Shown in pieces: positions 52,326-60,753 of a stretch of DNA of 64,000 nucleotides. Every line of letters begins with the position of its first letter. The first letter of the stretch is position 1. Position numbers and translations under genes: made by a program. Under the pieces are notes generated by a model, which made no database searches, was not told the origin of the DNA, and worked only from the letters and a program-made list of their open reading frames with translations. This DNA comes from Lysobacter arvi (lineage in GTDB: Bacteria; Pseudomonadota; Gammaproteobacteria; Xanthomonadales; Xanthomonadaceae): contig JARUHG010000002.1 of assembly GCA_031216755.1 (NCBI GenBank), positions 248,001 through 312,000 on the forward strand. Reading direction: 5' to 3'.

Positions 52326-53122
52326 GCCATGGACCGCGTCGCATCGTCTGCCTGACCGAAGAGCCGACCGAAACGCTGTACGCGCTGGGCGAGCAGGACC
52401 GCATCGTCGGCATCAGCGGCTTCACCGTGCGACCGGCGATCGCGCGCAAGCAGAAGCCGAAGGTCAGCGCGTTCACCAGCGCGAAGATCGGCGAGATCCT
52501 GAAATTGCGGCCCGATTTCGTGATCGGGTTTTCCGACATCCAGGCCGAGATCGCCGGGGAACTGATCCGTCACGGCGTCGAGGTGTGGATCAGCAACCAC
52601 CGCAGCGTGGACGGCATCGTCGATTACATCCGCCGCCTGGGTGCGCTGGTCGGCGCGGCCGCGCGCGCGAACGCCTACGCGGACGACCTGCGACGCGGCC
52701 TCGACGAGATCGCCGCGCAGTCCGCGCGTTTGCCGCAGCGGCCGAAGGTCTACTTCGAGGAATGGGACGAACCGCTGATCAGCGGCATCCAGTGGGTCGC
52801 CGAACTGGTGCGCATCGCCGGCGGCGACGACATTTTTCCCGAGCGCGCGATCGAACCGCTGGCGAAGCAGCGCATCCTGGAAGACCCGTCGGAAGTCGTT
52901 CGACGCGCGCCGGACATCGTGCTGGGCTCGTGGTGCGGCAAGAAATTCCGCCCCGAAAAAGTGGCCGCGCGCCCGGGCTGGGACACGATCCCCGCGGTGC
53001 GCGGCGCTGAGCTGCACGAGATCAAGTCGCCGATCATCCTCCAGCCGGGCCCGGCGGCGTTGACCGAAGGCGTGGGCGAGATCGCGAAGGTGATCCAGCG
53101 GTGGGCGCAGCGGCGCGTGTAG
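52322..53122 (+). CDS. BtuF-like cobalamin/iron-complex binding protein without signal peptide
   Basis: A 266-residue protein with the type III periplasmic binding fold: RRIVCLTEEPTETLYALGEQDRIVG, KVSAFTSAKIGEILKLRPD, a single backbone-helix middle, and PDIVLGSWCGKKF with the PGPAALTEG end. It resembles BtuF and haem/siderophore-binding subunits. There is no signal peptide: the fold begins at residue 5 and no in-frame upstream codon supplies one. Either it acts in the cytoplasm or the annotation of the family as transport is wrong for this branch. Translation is coupled to the AAC(6') gene (ATGA). No ABC permease or ATPase is nearby. Confidence 0.85.
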   Translation: MSHGPRRIVCLTEEPTETLYALGEQDRIVGISGFTVRPAIARKQKPKVSAFTSAKIGEILKLRPDFVIGFSDIQAEIAGELIRHGVEVWISNHRSVDGIVDYIRRLGALVGAAARANAYADDLRRGLDEIAAQSARLPQRPKVYFEEWDEPLISGIQWVAELVRIAGGDDIFPERAIEPLAKQRILEDPSEVVRRAPDIVLGSWCGKKFRPEKVAARPGWDTIPAVRGAELHEIKSPIILQPGPAALTEGVGEIAKVIQRWAQRRV

Positions 53123-53165
53123 ATTCGTTCGCCGGCGTGAGGGTTTCGGACCTGCTTCCTGCGCA

Positions 53166-53207
53166 CCCCGAACCCCGAACCCCGAACCCCGAACCCCGAA
53201 CCCCGAA
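53166..53207. repeat. Six tandem CCCCGAA heptamers
   Basis: A perfect 42-bp run of six units between the convergent BtuF-like and DUF4426 genes. It ends 13 bp before the DUF4426 stop. Confidence 0.97.
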
Positions 53208-53219
53208 TAGCAGCCGCCG

Positions 53220-53714
53220 TCACTGCGGATAGAAATCCCGCGAGAACTGCATCTGCGAGGTCGCGCCGTTCTCGCGGACGATCTGCACGTCGAAGCGCAG
53301 CGTGTCCGGCGGCGAGACTTCGACGGTACCGACGTAATCGAGCAGGTCGCCGCTGCGCAATTCGCGCATGTCGATCATGTGCTTGCGCCCGCGCAGGTCG
53401 CTCGCGGTGGCGACGATCCGCGCCGGCAGCGCGGTCTCCTGCGCCCCCTCGCCCTGGCGCACGCCGACCAGCAGCATCACGGTGTCCTTGCTGCGCGTGA
53501 TGCCGTACTGCCGCGCGACCTCTTCGCCCAGCGAGGCGGTCGGAATGGCCGACGCGCGGATCGTGACGTCGCCAATGCGGCTGACGGCTTCCTGCGATGC
53601 CGACGCGTTCTGCGGTGAGGAGGGCGTCGCAGGCGGGCCGCTTCCGCCGCAGGCGGCGAGGGTGGCGCACAGCAGGGACATTGCGAGGACGTGGCGCGGG
53701 CTGGGAACGTGCAT
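53220..53714 (-). CDS. DUF4426 lipoprotein
   Basis: A 164-residue lipoprotein. The signal peptide ends in lipobox LAAC (Cys22), followed by a Ser/Pro/Ala-rich linker (about 23-44). The DUF4426 domain follows: IGDVTIRASAIPTASLGEEVARQYGITRSKDTVMLLVGV, with a C-terminal QMQFSRDFYPQ. Function is unknown; the domain is commonly encoded next to proC and yggS in gammaproteobacteria, as here. It starts 12 bp after the proC stop, so it lies in the same operon. Confidence 0.9.
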   Translation of the reverse strand: MHVPSPRHVLAMSLLCATLAACGGSGPPATPSSPQNASASQEAVSRIGDVTIRASAIPTASLGEEVARQYGITRSKDTVMLLVGVRQGEGAQETALPARIVATASDLRGRKHMIDMRELRSGDLLDYVGTVEVSPPDTLRFDVQIVRENGATSQMQFSRDFYPQ

Positions 53715-53726
53715 GGTTCGCTCCGG

Positions 53727-54596
53727 TCAGTCGTTGGCGGCGGACAACTGGCGGCCGCGCTCGGTCGCCGCCGCGATAGCGCGATCGACCAGCTCGCGGA
53801 AGCCGCCGGCCTCGAAGGTTTCGATCGCCGCCTGCGTCGTACCGCCCGGCGACGTCACGCGGGCCCGCAGCACGTCGGCCGGTTCGGACTGTTCGACCAG
53901 CATCGTCGAGGCCCCCAGCAACGTCTGTTGCACGAGCGCGCGCGCGGCGTCGGGCGACAGACCCTGCGCGACGCCAGCGGCCTGCATCGCTTCGGCGAGC
54001 AGGAACACGTAGGCCGGGCCGCTGCCGGACACGGCGGTGACCGCATCCATCGTCGCCTCGTCGTCGATCCACACGGTCGGACCGACCGCCTGAAGCAGTT
54101 CGTCCGCGTCGGCGCGCTGGGCGGCGTCGGTGCGCGCGTTGGCGAACAGGCCGGTGATGCCGGCGCCCAGCAGCGCGGGCGTGTTCGGCATGGCGCGGAC
54201 GACCGGCAGGTCGCCGCCGAGCCAGCGTTCGAGCTGCGCGGTCGTGATGCCTGCGGCGATCGAGACCACCAACGGGCGACGCGCCTGCGCCAGCGGCAAC
54301 AGGGCGGTGCAGACCTCGCGCATCACCTGCGGCTTGACCGCGAGCACCCACACGTCGGCGCCCTCGGCGGCCGCGGACGCGTGTTCGGCGCAGTGCACGC
54401 CGAAATCCTGCTGGAGCGCATCGCGCAGCGCGGCGACGGGTTCGGCGACGCGGATCGCGGTGGCCGGACGGCCGCGCGAAACGAGGCCGCCGATCAGGCT
54501 GCGCGCCATGTTGCCGCCGCCGATGAAGGCGATGGCGTTGTCGAGACCGGGGACCCGTGACCGGGCACCCGTGGGGGAGTTCGAGGCTGCTGGCAT
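53727..54596 (-). CDS. proC: Pyrroline-5-carboxylate reductase
   Basis: A 289-residue enzyme for the last step of proline synthesis. The NADPH loop is IAFIGGGNMARSLIGGL (about 22-38). Further motifs are VLAVKPQVM, VVRAMPNTPALLGAGITGL and the C-terminal signature SGSGPAYVFLLAEAM...RVTSPGGTTQAAI. About 20 extra residues precede the usual start (LDNAIAFIGGG), and they are encoded partly by a GGGTCCC-type repeat. ATG 54596 is used; a GTG two codons earlier is equally possible. It lies between yggS and the DUF4426 gene. Confidence 0.95.
   Translation of the reverse strand: MPAASNSPTGARSRVPGLDNAIAFIGGGNMARSLIGGLVSRGRPATAIRVAEPVAALRDALQQDFGVHCAEHASAAAEGADVWVLAVKPQVMREVCTALLPLAQARRPLVVSIAAGITTAQLERWLGGDLPVVRAMPNTPALLGAGITGLFANARTDAAQRADADELLQAVGPTVWIDDEATMDAVTAVSGSGPAYVFLLAEAMQAAGVAQGLSPDAARALVQQTLLGASTMLVEQSEPADVLRARVTSPGGTTQAAIETFEAGGFRELVDRAIAAATERGRQLSAAND
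54546..54571. repeat. GGGTCCC/GGGACCC-type repeat inside the proC 5' end
   Basis: ACCGGGGACCCGTGACCGGGCACCCG lies inside codons ~9-17 of proC. It belongs to the same degenerate family as 54652-54681 and the pilT/pilU intergenic repeats. It appears to have lengthened the protein's N-terminus. Confidence 0.65.
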
Positions 54597-54647
54597 CGTC
54601 ACGTCTGCGATCTGGGAACAATCAGGATAGCGTTGGCGCTGGATTCC

Positions 54648-55352
54648 TCACGGGTCCCCGGCACCGGGTCCCCGGTCCCGGCTTTCCCGCCGCCCGAACA
54701 GCGCCGTGCCGATCCGCACCATCGTCGCGCCTTCGGCGATCGCGATGGGGTGGTCGTCGCTCATGCCCATCGACAGGGTGTCCACGGTCGGATGGCCCGC
54801 GCGCAGCGCATCGAACAGCGCGTGCGTGCGGCGGAAGGCATCGCGCCGTTGTTCCGGGTCCGGATGCGGCGTCGGGATCACCATCAGCCCGCGCAGGCAC
54901 AACCGCGGCTGCGCGGCGATGGCCTTCGCCAGGGCGGGCACGTCGCCGGGCTGGCAGCCATGCTTGCTGGCCTCGTCGTCGATGTTCACCTGGATCAGCA
55001 CGTTCAGCGGCGGCCGGTCGTCGCCCCGGTAGCGGGCCAGCGCCTCCACCAGCTTGGGCCGGTCCACCGTCTGCACCCAGTCGAACAGGCGCGCGGCGAC
55101 CGGCGCCTTGTTCGACTGCAGGTGACCGATGAGGTGCCATTCCAGCCCGCGTCCGGCCAGCGCGGCCGCCTTGCCGGCCGCCTCCTGGACGTAGTTCTCG
55201 CCGAAGGCCCGCTGGCCGGCGTCGGCCAGTTCCGCGACGGCCGTCGCATCCTGGGTCTTGCTGACTGCGAGCAGGCGCGGCTCTGGCCTGCCGGATGCGG
55301 CGGCCGCGTTTCGGAGCTGGAGCTCGATGTCTTTCAGGGCGCGCGCGCGCAC
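54648..55352 (-). CDS. yggS: YggS/PROSC family PLP homeostasis protein
   Basis: A 234-residue single-domain PLP protein of the alanine racemase-like fold. The PLP lysine lies in LLAVSKTQDATAV (about 28-40). Other signatures are AFGENYVQEAA, EWHLIGHLQSNKAP and LSMGMSDDHPIAIAEGATMVRIGTALFG. It buffers free PLP and affects amino-acid metabolism. The start is GTG 55352. The last ~10 residues after the conserved GTALFGRRE end are encoded by a GGGTCCC repeat that also supplies the stop. It is divergent from pilT, the standard arrangement with proC downstream. Confidence 0.95.
   Translation of the reverse strand: MRARALKDIELQLRNAAAASGRPEPRLLAVSKTQDATAVAELADAGQRAFGENYVQEAAGKAAALAGRGLEWHLIGHLQSNKAPVAARLFDWVQTVDRPKLVEALARYRGDDRPPLNVLIQVNIDDEASKHGCQPGDVPALAKAIAAQPRLCLRGLMVIPTPHPDPEQRRDAFRRTHALFDALRAGHPTVDTLSMGMSDDHPIAIAEGATMVRIGTALFGRRESRDRGPGAGDP
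54652..54681. repeat. GGGTCCC repeat at the yggS 3' end
   Basis: Three imperfect GGGTCCCCGG units in 30 bp, overlapping the last codons of yggS. Confidence 0.8.
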
Positions 55353-55376
55353 GTCTCAATTCCCGTAGAAAGTGCT

Positions 55377-55406
55377 GGAATTAGGGCAAGGGGGCAGGGC
55401 TATACT
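55377..55406 (+). promoter_or_regulatory. Possible pilT promoter
   Basis: TATACT at 55401-55406 is a good -10 hexamer preceded by GC. A -35 is poorly matched (GGAATT at 55377-55382, 18-bp spacer). It lies 58 bp upstream of the pilT start and 25-50 bp from the divergent yggS start. Confidence 0.3.
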
Positions 55407-55463
55407 GCCGTCAGGGGAAATTCCGTACCACCCGTTTCATTCCAGCTGTGCAGGGGAGCACGA

Positions 55464-56501
55464 ATGGATATCGCCGAACTTCTGGCGTTTTCGGTCAAGA
55501 ACAAAGCATCCGACCTGCATCTGTCCGCCGGCCTGCCGCCGATGATCCGCGTGGACGGCGACGTGCGCCGCATCAACATCCCGGCGCTGGACCACAAGCA
55601 GGTCCACGCGCTGGTGTACGACATCATGTCGGACAAGCAGCGTCGCGACTACGAGGAATTCCTCGAGGTCGACTTCTCCTTCGAGATTCCCGGGCTCGCG
55701 CGCTTCCGCGTCAACGCGTTCAACCAGAACCGTGGCGCCGGTGCGGTGTTCCGTACGATTCCGTCCGAAGTGCTCACGCTGGACGACCTGGGTTGCCCGC
55801 CGATCTTCCGCGAGCTGATCCAGCAGCCGCAGGGCCTGATCCTGGTGACGGGCCCGACCGGTTCGGGCAAGTCGACGACGCTGGCGGCGATGATCGACCA
55901 CATCAACAAGAACGAGTACGGCCACATCCTCTCGGTGGAGGATCCGATCGAATTCGTGCACACCTCGCAGAAGTGCCTGATCAACCAGCGCGAGGTGCAC
56001 CGCGACACGCACGGCTTCAACGAGGCGCTTCGCTCGGCGCTGCGTGAGGATCCCGACTACATCCTCGTCGGCGAGTTGCGCGACCTGGAAACCATCCGCC
56101 TGGCGCTCACCGCCGCGGAAACCGGCCACCTGGTGTTCGGCACGCTGCACACCTCATCGGCGGCCAAGACGGTGGACCGCATCATCGACGTGTTCCCCGC
56201 CGGCGAGAAGCCGATGGTGCGCTCGATGCTGTCCGAATCGCTGCGCGCGGTGATCTCGCAGTCGCTGCTCAAGAAGGTCGGCGGCGGCCGCACCGCGGCA
56301 TGGGAAATCATGGTCGGCATCCCGGCGATCCGTAACCTCATCCGCGAGGACAAGGTGGCGCAGATGTACTCGGCGATCCAGACCGGCCAGAACTACGGAA
56401 TGATGACCCTCGACCAGCACCTGCAGGACCTCGTCAAGCGCGGCCTGATCCTGCGTCCGCAGGCGAAGGAATACGCGAAGGACAAGCGGTTGTTCGAGTG
56501 A
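55464..56501 (+). CDS. pilT: Twitching motility ATPase PilT
   Basis: A 345-residue hexameric retraction ATPase of type IV pili, acting at the inner-membrane base. The N-terminal PAS-like domain opens with MDIAELLAFSVKNKASDLHLSAG. The motor core has Walker A GPTGSGKSTTLAAM, the Asp box (LSVEDPIEFVH), Walker B LREDPDYILVGELRD and the His box GHLVFGTLHTSSA. The C-terminal AIRNLIREDK motif needed for retraction is intact. ATG 55464 follows CAGGGGAG. pilU follows after 159 bp with an inverted-repeat spacer. Confidence 0.98.
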   Translation: MDIAELLAFSVKNKASDLHLSAGLPPMIRVDGDVRRINIPALDHKQVHALVYDIMSDKQRRDYEEFLEVDFSFEIPGLARFRVNAFNQNRGAGAVFRTIPSEVLTLDDLGCPPIFRELIQQPQGLILVTGPTGSGKSTTLAAMIDHINKNEYGHILSVEDPIEFVHTSQKCLINQREVHRDTHGFNEALRSALREDPDYILVGELRDLETIRLALTAAETGHLVFGTLHTSSAAKTVDRIIDVFPAGEKPMVRSMLSESLRAVISQSLLKKVGGGRTAAWEIMVGIPAIRNLIREDKVAQMYSAIQTGQNYGMMTLDQHLQDLVKRGLILRPQAKEYAKDKRLFE

Positions 56502-56510
56502 GTCCGGGGC

Positions 56511-56642
56511 GGGGGCCCGGGACCGGGGACCCGTAAGACGCACGGTATTCGGACGAGTAGTAGTTTTCGCCGGGGCACGGGGCGGGGCTGATGGGGCTGC
56601 GGCGTTCGACGCACGGGTCCCGGGCCCCCGGTCCCGGGTCCC
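56511..56642. repeat. Inverted GGGTCCC-type repeats between pilT and pilU
   Basis: GGGGGCCCGGGACCGGGGAC... (56511-56534) is matched in reverse complement by the 30-bp run at 56613-56642 (ACGGGTCCCGGGCCCCCGG...). The arms could pair to form a long GC-rich stem with a ~78-nt loop in the pilT-pilU transcript. The pilU ribosome site AAGGGGA follows directly at 56647-56653. Confidence 0.75.
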
Positions 56643-56660
56643 GCTCAAGGGGAAAAACGC

Positions 56661-57842
56661 ATGAACACCAGCACCACCGGCACCACGCCCGCCACGAACG
56701 CCACGAACGCCACCGGCGCGATCGACTTCACTTCCTTCCTGAAGCTGATGGCGCACCAGAAGGCCTCGGACCTGTTCATCACCGCGGGCATGCCGCCGTC
56801 GATGAAGGTGCACGGCAAGATCGCGCCGATCACGCCCAACGCCCTCACGCCGCAGCAGTCGCGCGACATGGTGCTGAACGTGATGAACCCGCAGCAGCGC
56901 GAGGAGTTCGAGAAGACGCACGAGTGCAATTTCGCCATCGGCGTTGCCGGCGTCGGTCGCTTCCGCGTGAGCTGCTTCTACCAGCGCAACCAGGTCGGCA
57001 TGGTGCTGCGTCGCATCGAGACGAAGATCCCGACGGTGGAGGAGCTGAACCTGCCGCCGGTGATCAAGACGCTGGCCATGACCAAGCGCGGCATCATCAT
57101 CTTCGTCGGCGCGACGGGCACGGGTAAGTCGACCTCGCTCGCGGCGATGATCGGCTACCGCAACCTCAACTCGACCGGCCACATCATCACCATCGAGGAC
57201 CCCATCGAATTCGTGCACAAGCACGAGGGCTGCATCATCACGCAGCGCGAGGTGGGCATCGACACCGACAGCTGGGAAGCGGCGCTGAAGAACACGCTGC
57301 GCCAGGCGCCGGACGTGATCATGATCGGCGAGGTGCGCACGCGCGAAGGCATGGACCACGCCATCGCGTTCGCCGAAACGGGCCATCTGGTGCTGTGCAC
57401 GCTGCACGCCAACAACGCCAACCAGGCGATGGACCGCATCATCAACTTCTTCCCGGAAGACCGCCGCCAGCAGTTGCTGATGGACCTGTCGCTGAACCTC
57501 AAGGGCGTGGTCGCGCAGCAGCTGATCCCGACGCCGGACGGCAAGGGCCGCCGCGTGGCGATGGAAATCCTGCTCGGCACGCCGCTGGTGCAGGACTACA
57601 TCCGCGACGGCGAGATCCACAAGCTCAAGGAAGTGATGAAGGAATCCGTGCAGCTGGGCATGAAGACCTTCGACCAGGCGCTGTTCGAGCTGTACCAGGC
57701 CGGCGAGATCTCCTACGAGGACGCGCTGCGCTACGCCGACTCGCAGAACGAAGTCCGCCTGCGCATCAAGCTCGCACAGGGCGGCGACGCCAAGACGCTC
57801 GCCGCGGGCCTGGACGGAGTCGAGCTCGCGCAGGTTCGCTGA
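56661..57842 (+). CDS. pilU: PilT paralogue PilU
   Basis: A 393-residue type IV pilus retraction ATPase that assists PilT. After a Thr/Ala/Asn-rich start (about 1-20) comes the domain opening FTSFLKLMAHQKASDLFITAG. The motor core has Walker A GATGTGKSTSLAAM, ITIEDPIEFVHKHEG, Walker B APDVIMIGEVRT and the His box GHLVLCTLHANNA. The C-terminal tail is longer than in PilT, as expected for PilU. A strong terminator follows, closing the pilT-pilU unit. Confidence 0.97.
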   Translation: MNTSTTGTTPATNATNATGAIDFTSFLKLMAHQKASDLFITAGMPPSMKVHGKIAPITPNALTPQQSRDMVLNVMNPQQREEFEKTHECNFAIGVAGVGRFRVSCFYQRNQVGMVLRRIETKIPTVEELNLPPVIKTLAMTKRGIIIFVGATGTGKSTSLAAMIGYRNLNSTGHIITIEDPIEFVHKHEGCIITQREVGIDTDSWEAALKNTLRQAPDVIMIGEVRTREGMDHAIAFAETGHLVLCTLHANNANQAMDRIINFFPEDRRQQLLMDLSLNLKGVVAQQLIPTPDGKGRRVAMEILLGTPLVQDYIRDGEIHKLKEVMKESVQLGMKTFDQALFELYQAGEISYEDALRYADSQNEVRLRIKLAQGGDAKTLAAGLDGVELAQVR

Positions 57843-57858
57843 TTCCGGCCCGCGCGCA

Positions 57859-57891
57859 ACGAAGAGCCCCGCGAGAGCGGGGCTTTTCGTT
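57859..57891 (+). terminator. Terminator after pilU (probably bidirectional)
   Basis: An 8-bp stem (AGCCCCGC/GCGGGGCT) with a GAGA tetraloop, extended by AACGAA/TTCGTT flanks. TTTT follows on the plus strand; A-rich flanks on the other side may serve the convergent sensor-kinase gene. Confidence 0.9.
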
Positions 57892-57916
57892 GGTGCAGTT
57901 TCATTGCGGACGTCGC

Positions 57917-60205
57917 TCAGGTCACCGCGCGCGGTGCGGCCTGGAGCCACTGCATCAGTTCGTCGATGTCCACCGGCTTGATGAAATGCCGATCGAAGCC
58001 GGCGTCGTGGGCGCGCTTCACGTCGTCCGGCTGGCCGTAGCCGCTGATCGCGACCAGGTGCAGCGCATCGCCACCGGAGGCGCGACGCACGCGACGCGCG
58101 ACCTCGAAGCCGTCGATGTCGGGCAAACCCAGGTCGAGCAGCACGATCTCCGGCGCCCACGACCGGACCAGTTCCAGCGCGCCGGCGCCGTCGCGTGCGG
58201 TGCGCACCTGCGCGCCGCGGACCTCCAGCAGGACCGCGAGCGAATCGGCGCAGTCGTCCCGGTCGTCCACGACCAAGACGCGGCGGCCGAGGAGCGATCC
58301 CCCGCGCGCCGGCTCCGCCCTTCCGATGTCGTCGGATGCGTGGGGCGACCCCAGTGGCAGTCGCACGGTAAAGCGCGAGCCGCGGCCGGGTCCGTCGCTG
58401 TACGCGCGCACCGTGCCGCCGTGCAGTTCGACCAGCTGCTTGACGATGGTGAGGCCGATGCCGAGCCCGCCCTGCGAGCGCGCCAATCCGCGCTCGGCCT
58501 GCGCGAACAGCTCGAACACGCGTCCGGTGACCTCGCGCGACATGCCGATGCCGTCGTCGCTCACGCACAGTTCTGCGTCGCCGTCGCGGATCCCGACGGA
58601 CACGCGGATGCGCCCACCCGGATCGGTGTACTTCACCGCGTTGCCGATGAGATTGAGCGCGATCTGTTCCAGGCGGCCGGGGTCGGCCACGACCGGCACC
58701 GGTTCGGCGGGTACGCTGAATTCAAGCTCGTGCGCCTTGGCGGCGATCGTCGGCTGCAGGCTGGCCAGCGCGTTGCGGACGACCGACCGCAGGTCGCAGG
58801 ACTCGTGCCGCAGCGTGATCAGGCCGCGCGTGATGCGCGAGACGTCGAGCAGATCGTTCACCAGGTCGGTGAGCAGGGTCACCTGCCGGTCGATCAACGC
58901 CGAACATCGCGCGGTCGCCAGCGCGTCCGGGCTGTTCAGCAGCAGGTGGCTCGCATTGCGGATCGCCGAGATGGGGTTGCGCAGCTCGTGCGCGAGCATC
59001 GCCAGGAACTCGTCCTTGCGCCGCGCCGCGTCGCGCAGCGCGGCTTCGCTGTCGCGCAGCGCGGCGGCGGTACGGCGGCGCGCGGTGGCTTCGCGGTCGC
59101 GCGAGATGAGGATGGCGGCGGTCTGGGTCACGCGGCCGACCAGTTCGATGTGGCGTTGCGTCGCCTCGCAGGGCACGGGCCAGTACAGCGCGAACGTGCC
59201 GACGAAGGAGCCGGTGGAGGTGTGGATCGGAAAACTCCAGCACGCGCGATACCCGAAGCGTTCGGCTAACCACCGCCACGGCGCCCACCGCGGCTCTTCG
59301 CGCACGTCGGCCGTCAGCACGGGCTCGCCGGTGGCGGCGGCCAGGCCGCACGCCCACGATTCGACGCCGATCGGCAAACCGTTCACCGCCTTGGCGTATT
59401 CCTCGCCCATGCCGACGATGTGGTTGAGGTGCTTGCCTTCCGCGTCGGCCAGATGGAACGCGGCGCGCACGCCGTCGTCGAGCTGCTGCATCGCGGTGCG
59501 CACCAGAACGGCGAGCGAGGCGGTCAGCGGCTCGCCGTCCATCGCGGCCTGCATCGCTTCCTTCTGGCCCGCCATCCACGCTTCGCGCTCGCGCAATTCG
59601 GCCTCGGTCTGGCTGCGTTCGAGCAGGTCGGCGGCCTGGCGCACGAGGATGTCGAACAGGCGGAACTGGTCCGTGGTGGGCTGATAGCGGCTGCGCCAGT
59701 GCGTGGACAGCATGCCCAGCAGGCGCCCGCCGCGCGTGACCAGCGGCGTGGCCTGTACCGCCACCATGCCGACGTGGCGATACATCTTCCGGTCGTCCTC
59801 GGAGGCGGCGGCGTCGGCGGTGATGTCGGCGCACATGAACCGCTCGCCCCGTAGCAGCGCCGTGCCCGAACTGCACGACGAACCCGCCCGCACGACGCTC
59901 CAGAAGCGTTCGGCTTCGACCGGAAAGCCGCGCGCCACCATCAGCCTGAGCTGCGGCCCATGCGCGCCGGCTTCGAGCACCTGCAGGCTGCCGAAGTCCG
60001 AGCGCATGATCGCCATCGCCGCGTCCACCAGCTTGCGATAGATGACGTCGCCGTCCTCCTGGCTGATGAGCTCGGCGCTGATCTGGTGGAGCAGGATCGT
60101 GTCGGCCAGCTGCGTCGCCGTCAGCGATTCCGCATCGGAGGGCACCGCAGCGGGCGGCGCCGCGAACGGCACCGGGGCGACCGGCTGCGCGTGGGGTGTG
60201 GTCAT
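57917..60205 (-). CDS. Cytoplasmic GAF-GAF hybrid histidine kinase
   Basis: A 762-residue soluble sensor kinase with no membrane helix. A proline/alanine-rich N-terminus (1-25) is followed by two GAF-like domains (about 40-195 and 225-375). HisKA has H406 in LAHELRNPISAI. The HATPase (about 510-630) has NLIGNAVKYTDPG, SDDGIGM and GLGIGLTIVKQLV. A C-terminal receiver has D691 in LLDLGLPDIDG and K in FIKPVD. GAF domains may bind a small ligand, haem, flavin or cyclic nucleotide; none can be assigned. It is divergent from another hybrid kinase, and no DNA-binding regulator is nearby. Start 60205 is supported only by domain content. Confidence 0.93.
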   Translation of the reverse strand: MTTPHAQPVAPVPFAAPPAAVPSDAESLTATQLADTILLHQISAELISQEDGDVIYRKLVDAAMAIMRSDFGSLQVLEAGAHGPQLRLMVARGFPVEAERFWSVVRAGSSCSSGTALLRGERFMCADITADAAASEDDRKMYRHVGMVAVQATPLVTRGGRLLGMLSTHWRSRYQPTTDQFRLFDILVRQAADLLERSQTEAELREREAWMAGQKEAMQAAMDGEPLTASLAVLVRTAMQQLDDGVRAAFHLADAEGKHLNHIVGMGEEYAKAVNGLPIGVESWACGLAAATGEPVLTADVREEPRWAPWRWLAERFGYRACWSFPIHTSTGSFVGTFALYWPVPCEATQRHIELVGRVTQTAAILISRDREATARRRTAAALRDSEAALRDAARRKDEFLAMLAHELRNPISAIRNASHLLLNSPDALATARCSALIDRQVTLLTDLVNDLLDVSRITRGLITLRHESCDLRSVVRNALASLQPTIAAKAHELEFSVPAEPVPVVADPGRLEQIALNLIGNAVKYTDPGGRIRVSVGIRDGDAELCVSDDGIGMSREVTGRVFELFAQAERGLARSQGGLGIGLTIVKQLVELHGGTVRAYSDGPGRGSRFTVRLPLGSPHASDDIGRAEPARGGSLLGRRVLVVDDRDDCADSLAVLLEVRGAQVRTARDGAGALELVRSWAPEIVLLDLGLPDIDGFEVARRVRRASGGDALHLVAISGYGQPDDVKRAHDAGFDRHFIKPVDIDELMQWLQAAPRAVT

Positions 60206-60753
60206 CGCATACGCCCTGTGTGACCCGACCCCACACTACACCCGGCCGCCGAGGCCGGTGTGAGCGCGCACGAATGCATGCGCGAGGCGTGCATGGGGCC
60301 GGTGCCGGCGGGTTCCCGCGGTATTGCCCGAGTCGCGCGCCGCCTGTGCGATTCGGCGAGGGCGAGAGCGTGCCGGGCTCGGCTGCAATGCAGGGTCGGC
60401 CAAGCCATGCACGCGTGGAGATCGTCACCGGCCGTCGATCATTGCGTGACGCGGCGATGGCGATCGAAAAGCCGGATGCGGCTGCATGGGGCGCTTCGTC
60501 GCGGTCCGCCCCAAAACGTAAACACCGGCGGATGGCGGCCGTCCTGCCGGGACGCTTGCGCTGCTTCCGGGCGCCGATGGCTCGGGTCTCCGCGACGGCG
60601 ACGCGATCGTTCCCGACATCGCGAACGGCGGCCGTGCAGTCCGCGGAGTGCGTTGGAACGAATCCCGCGCACGCATGAACGGCCGCGTACCTGCCGCAAG
60701 CGCGGCCGCGCACGTTGACGCGGCCCTTCCCGCCGGTGGCACAAGATCGGCCC
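60206..60753. other. 548-bp gap between two divergent sensor-kinase genes
   Basis: No RNA gene, repeat, or convincing small gene was seen. Short frames here have arginine/alanine/serine composition typical of non-coding high-GC DNA. It must hold both promoters, which I could not identify. A reading frame extends in from 60715 but starts with TTG and adds nothing domain-like. Confidence 0.5.

Noticed and set aside
60206-60753. Possible small genes in the gap between the two sensor kinases
   Set aside because: Frames have no ribosome site, no recognisable domain and non-coding composition.
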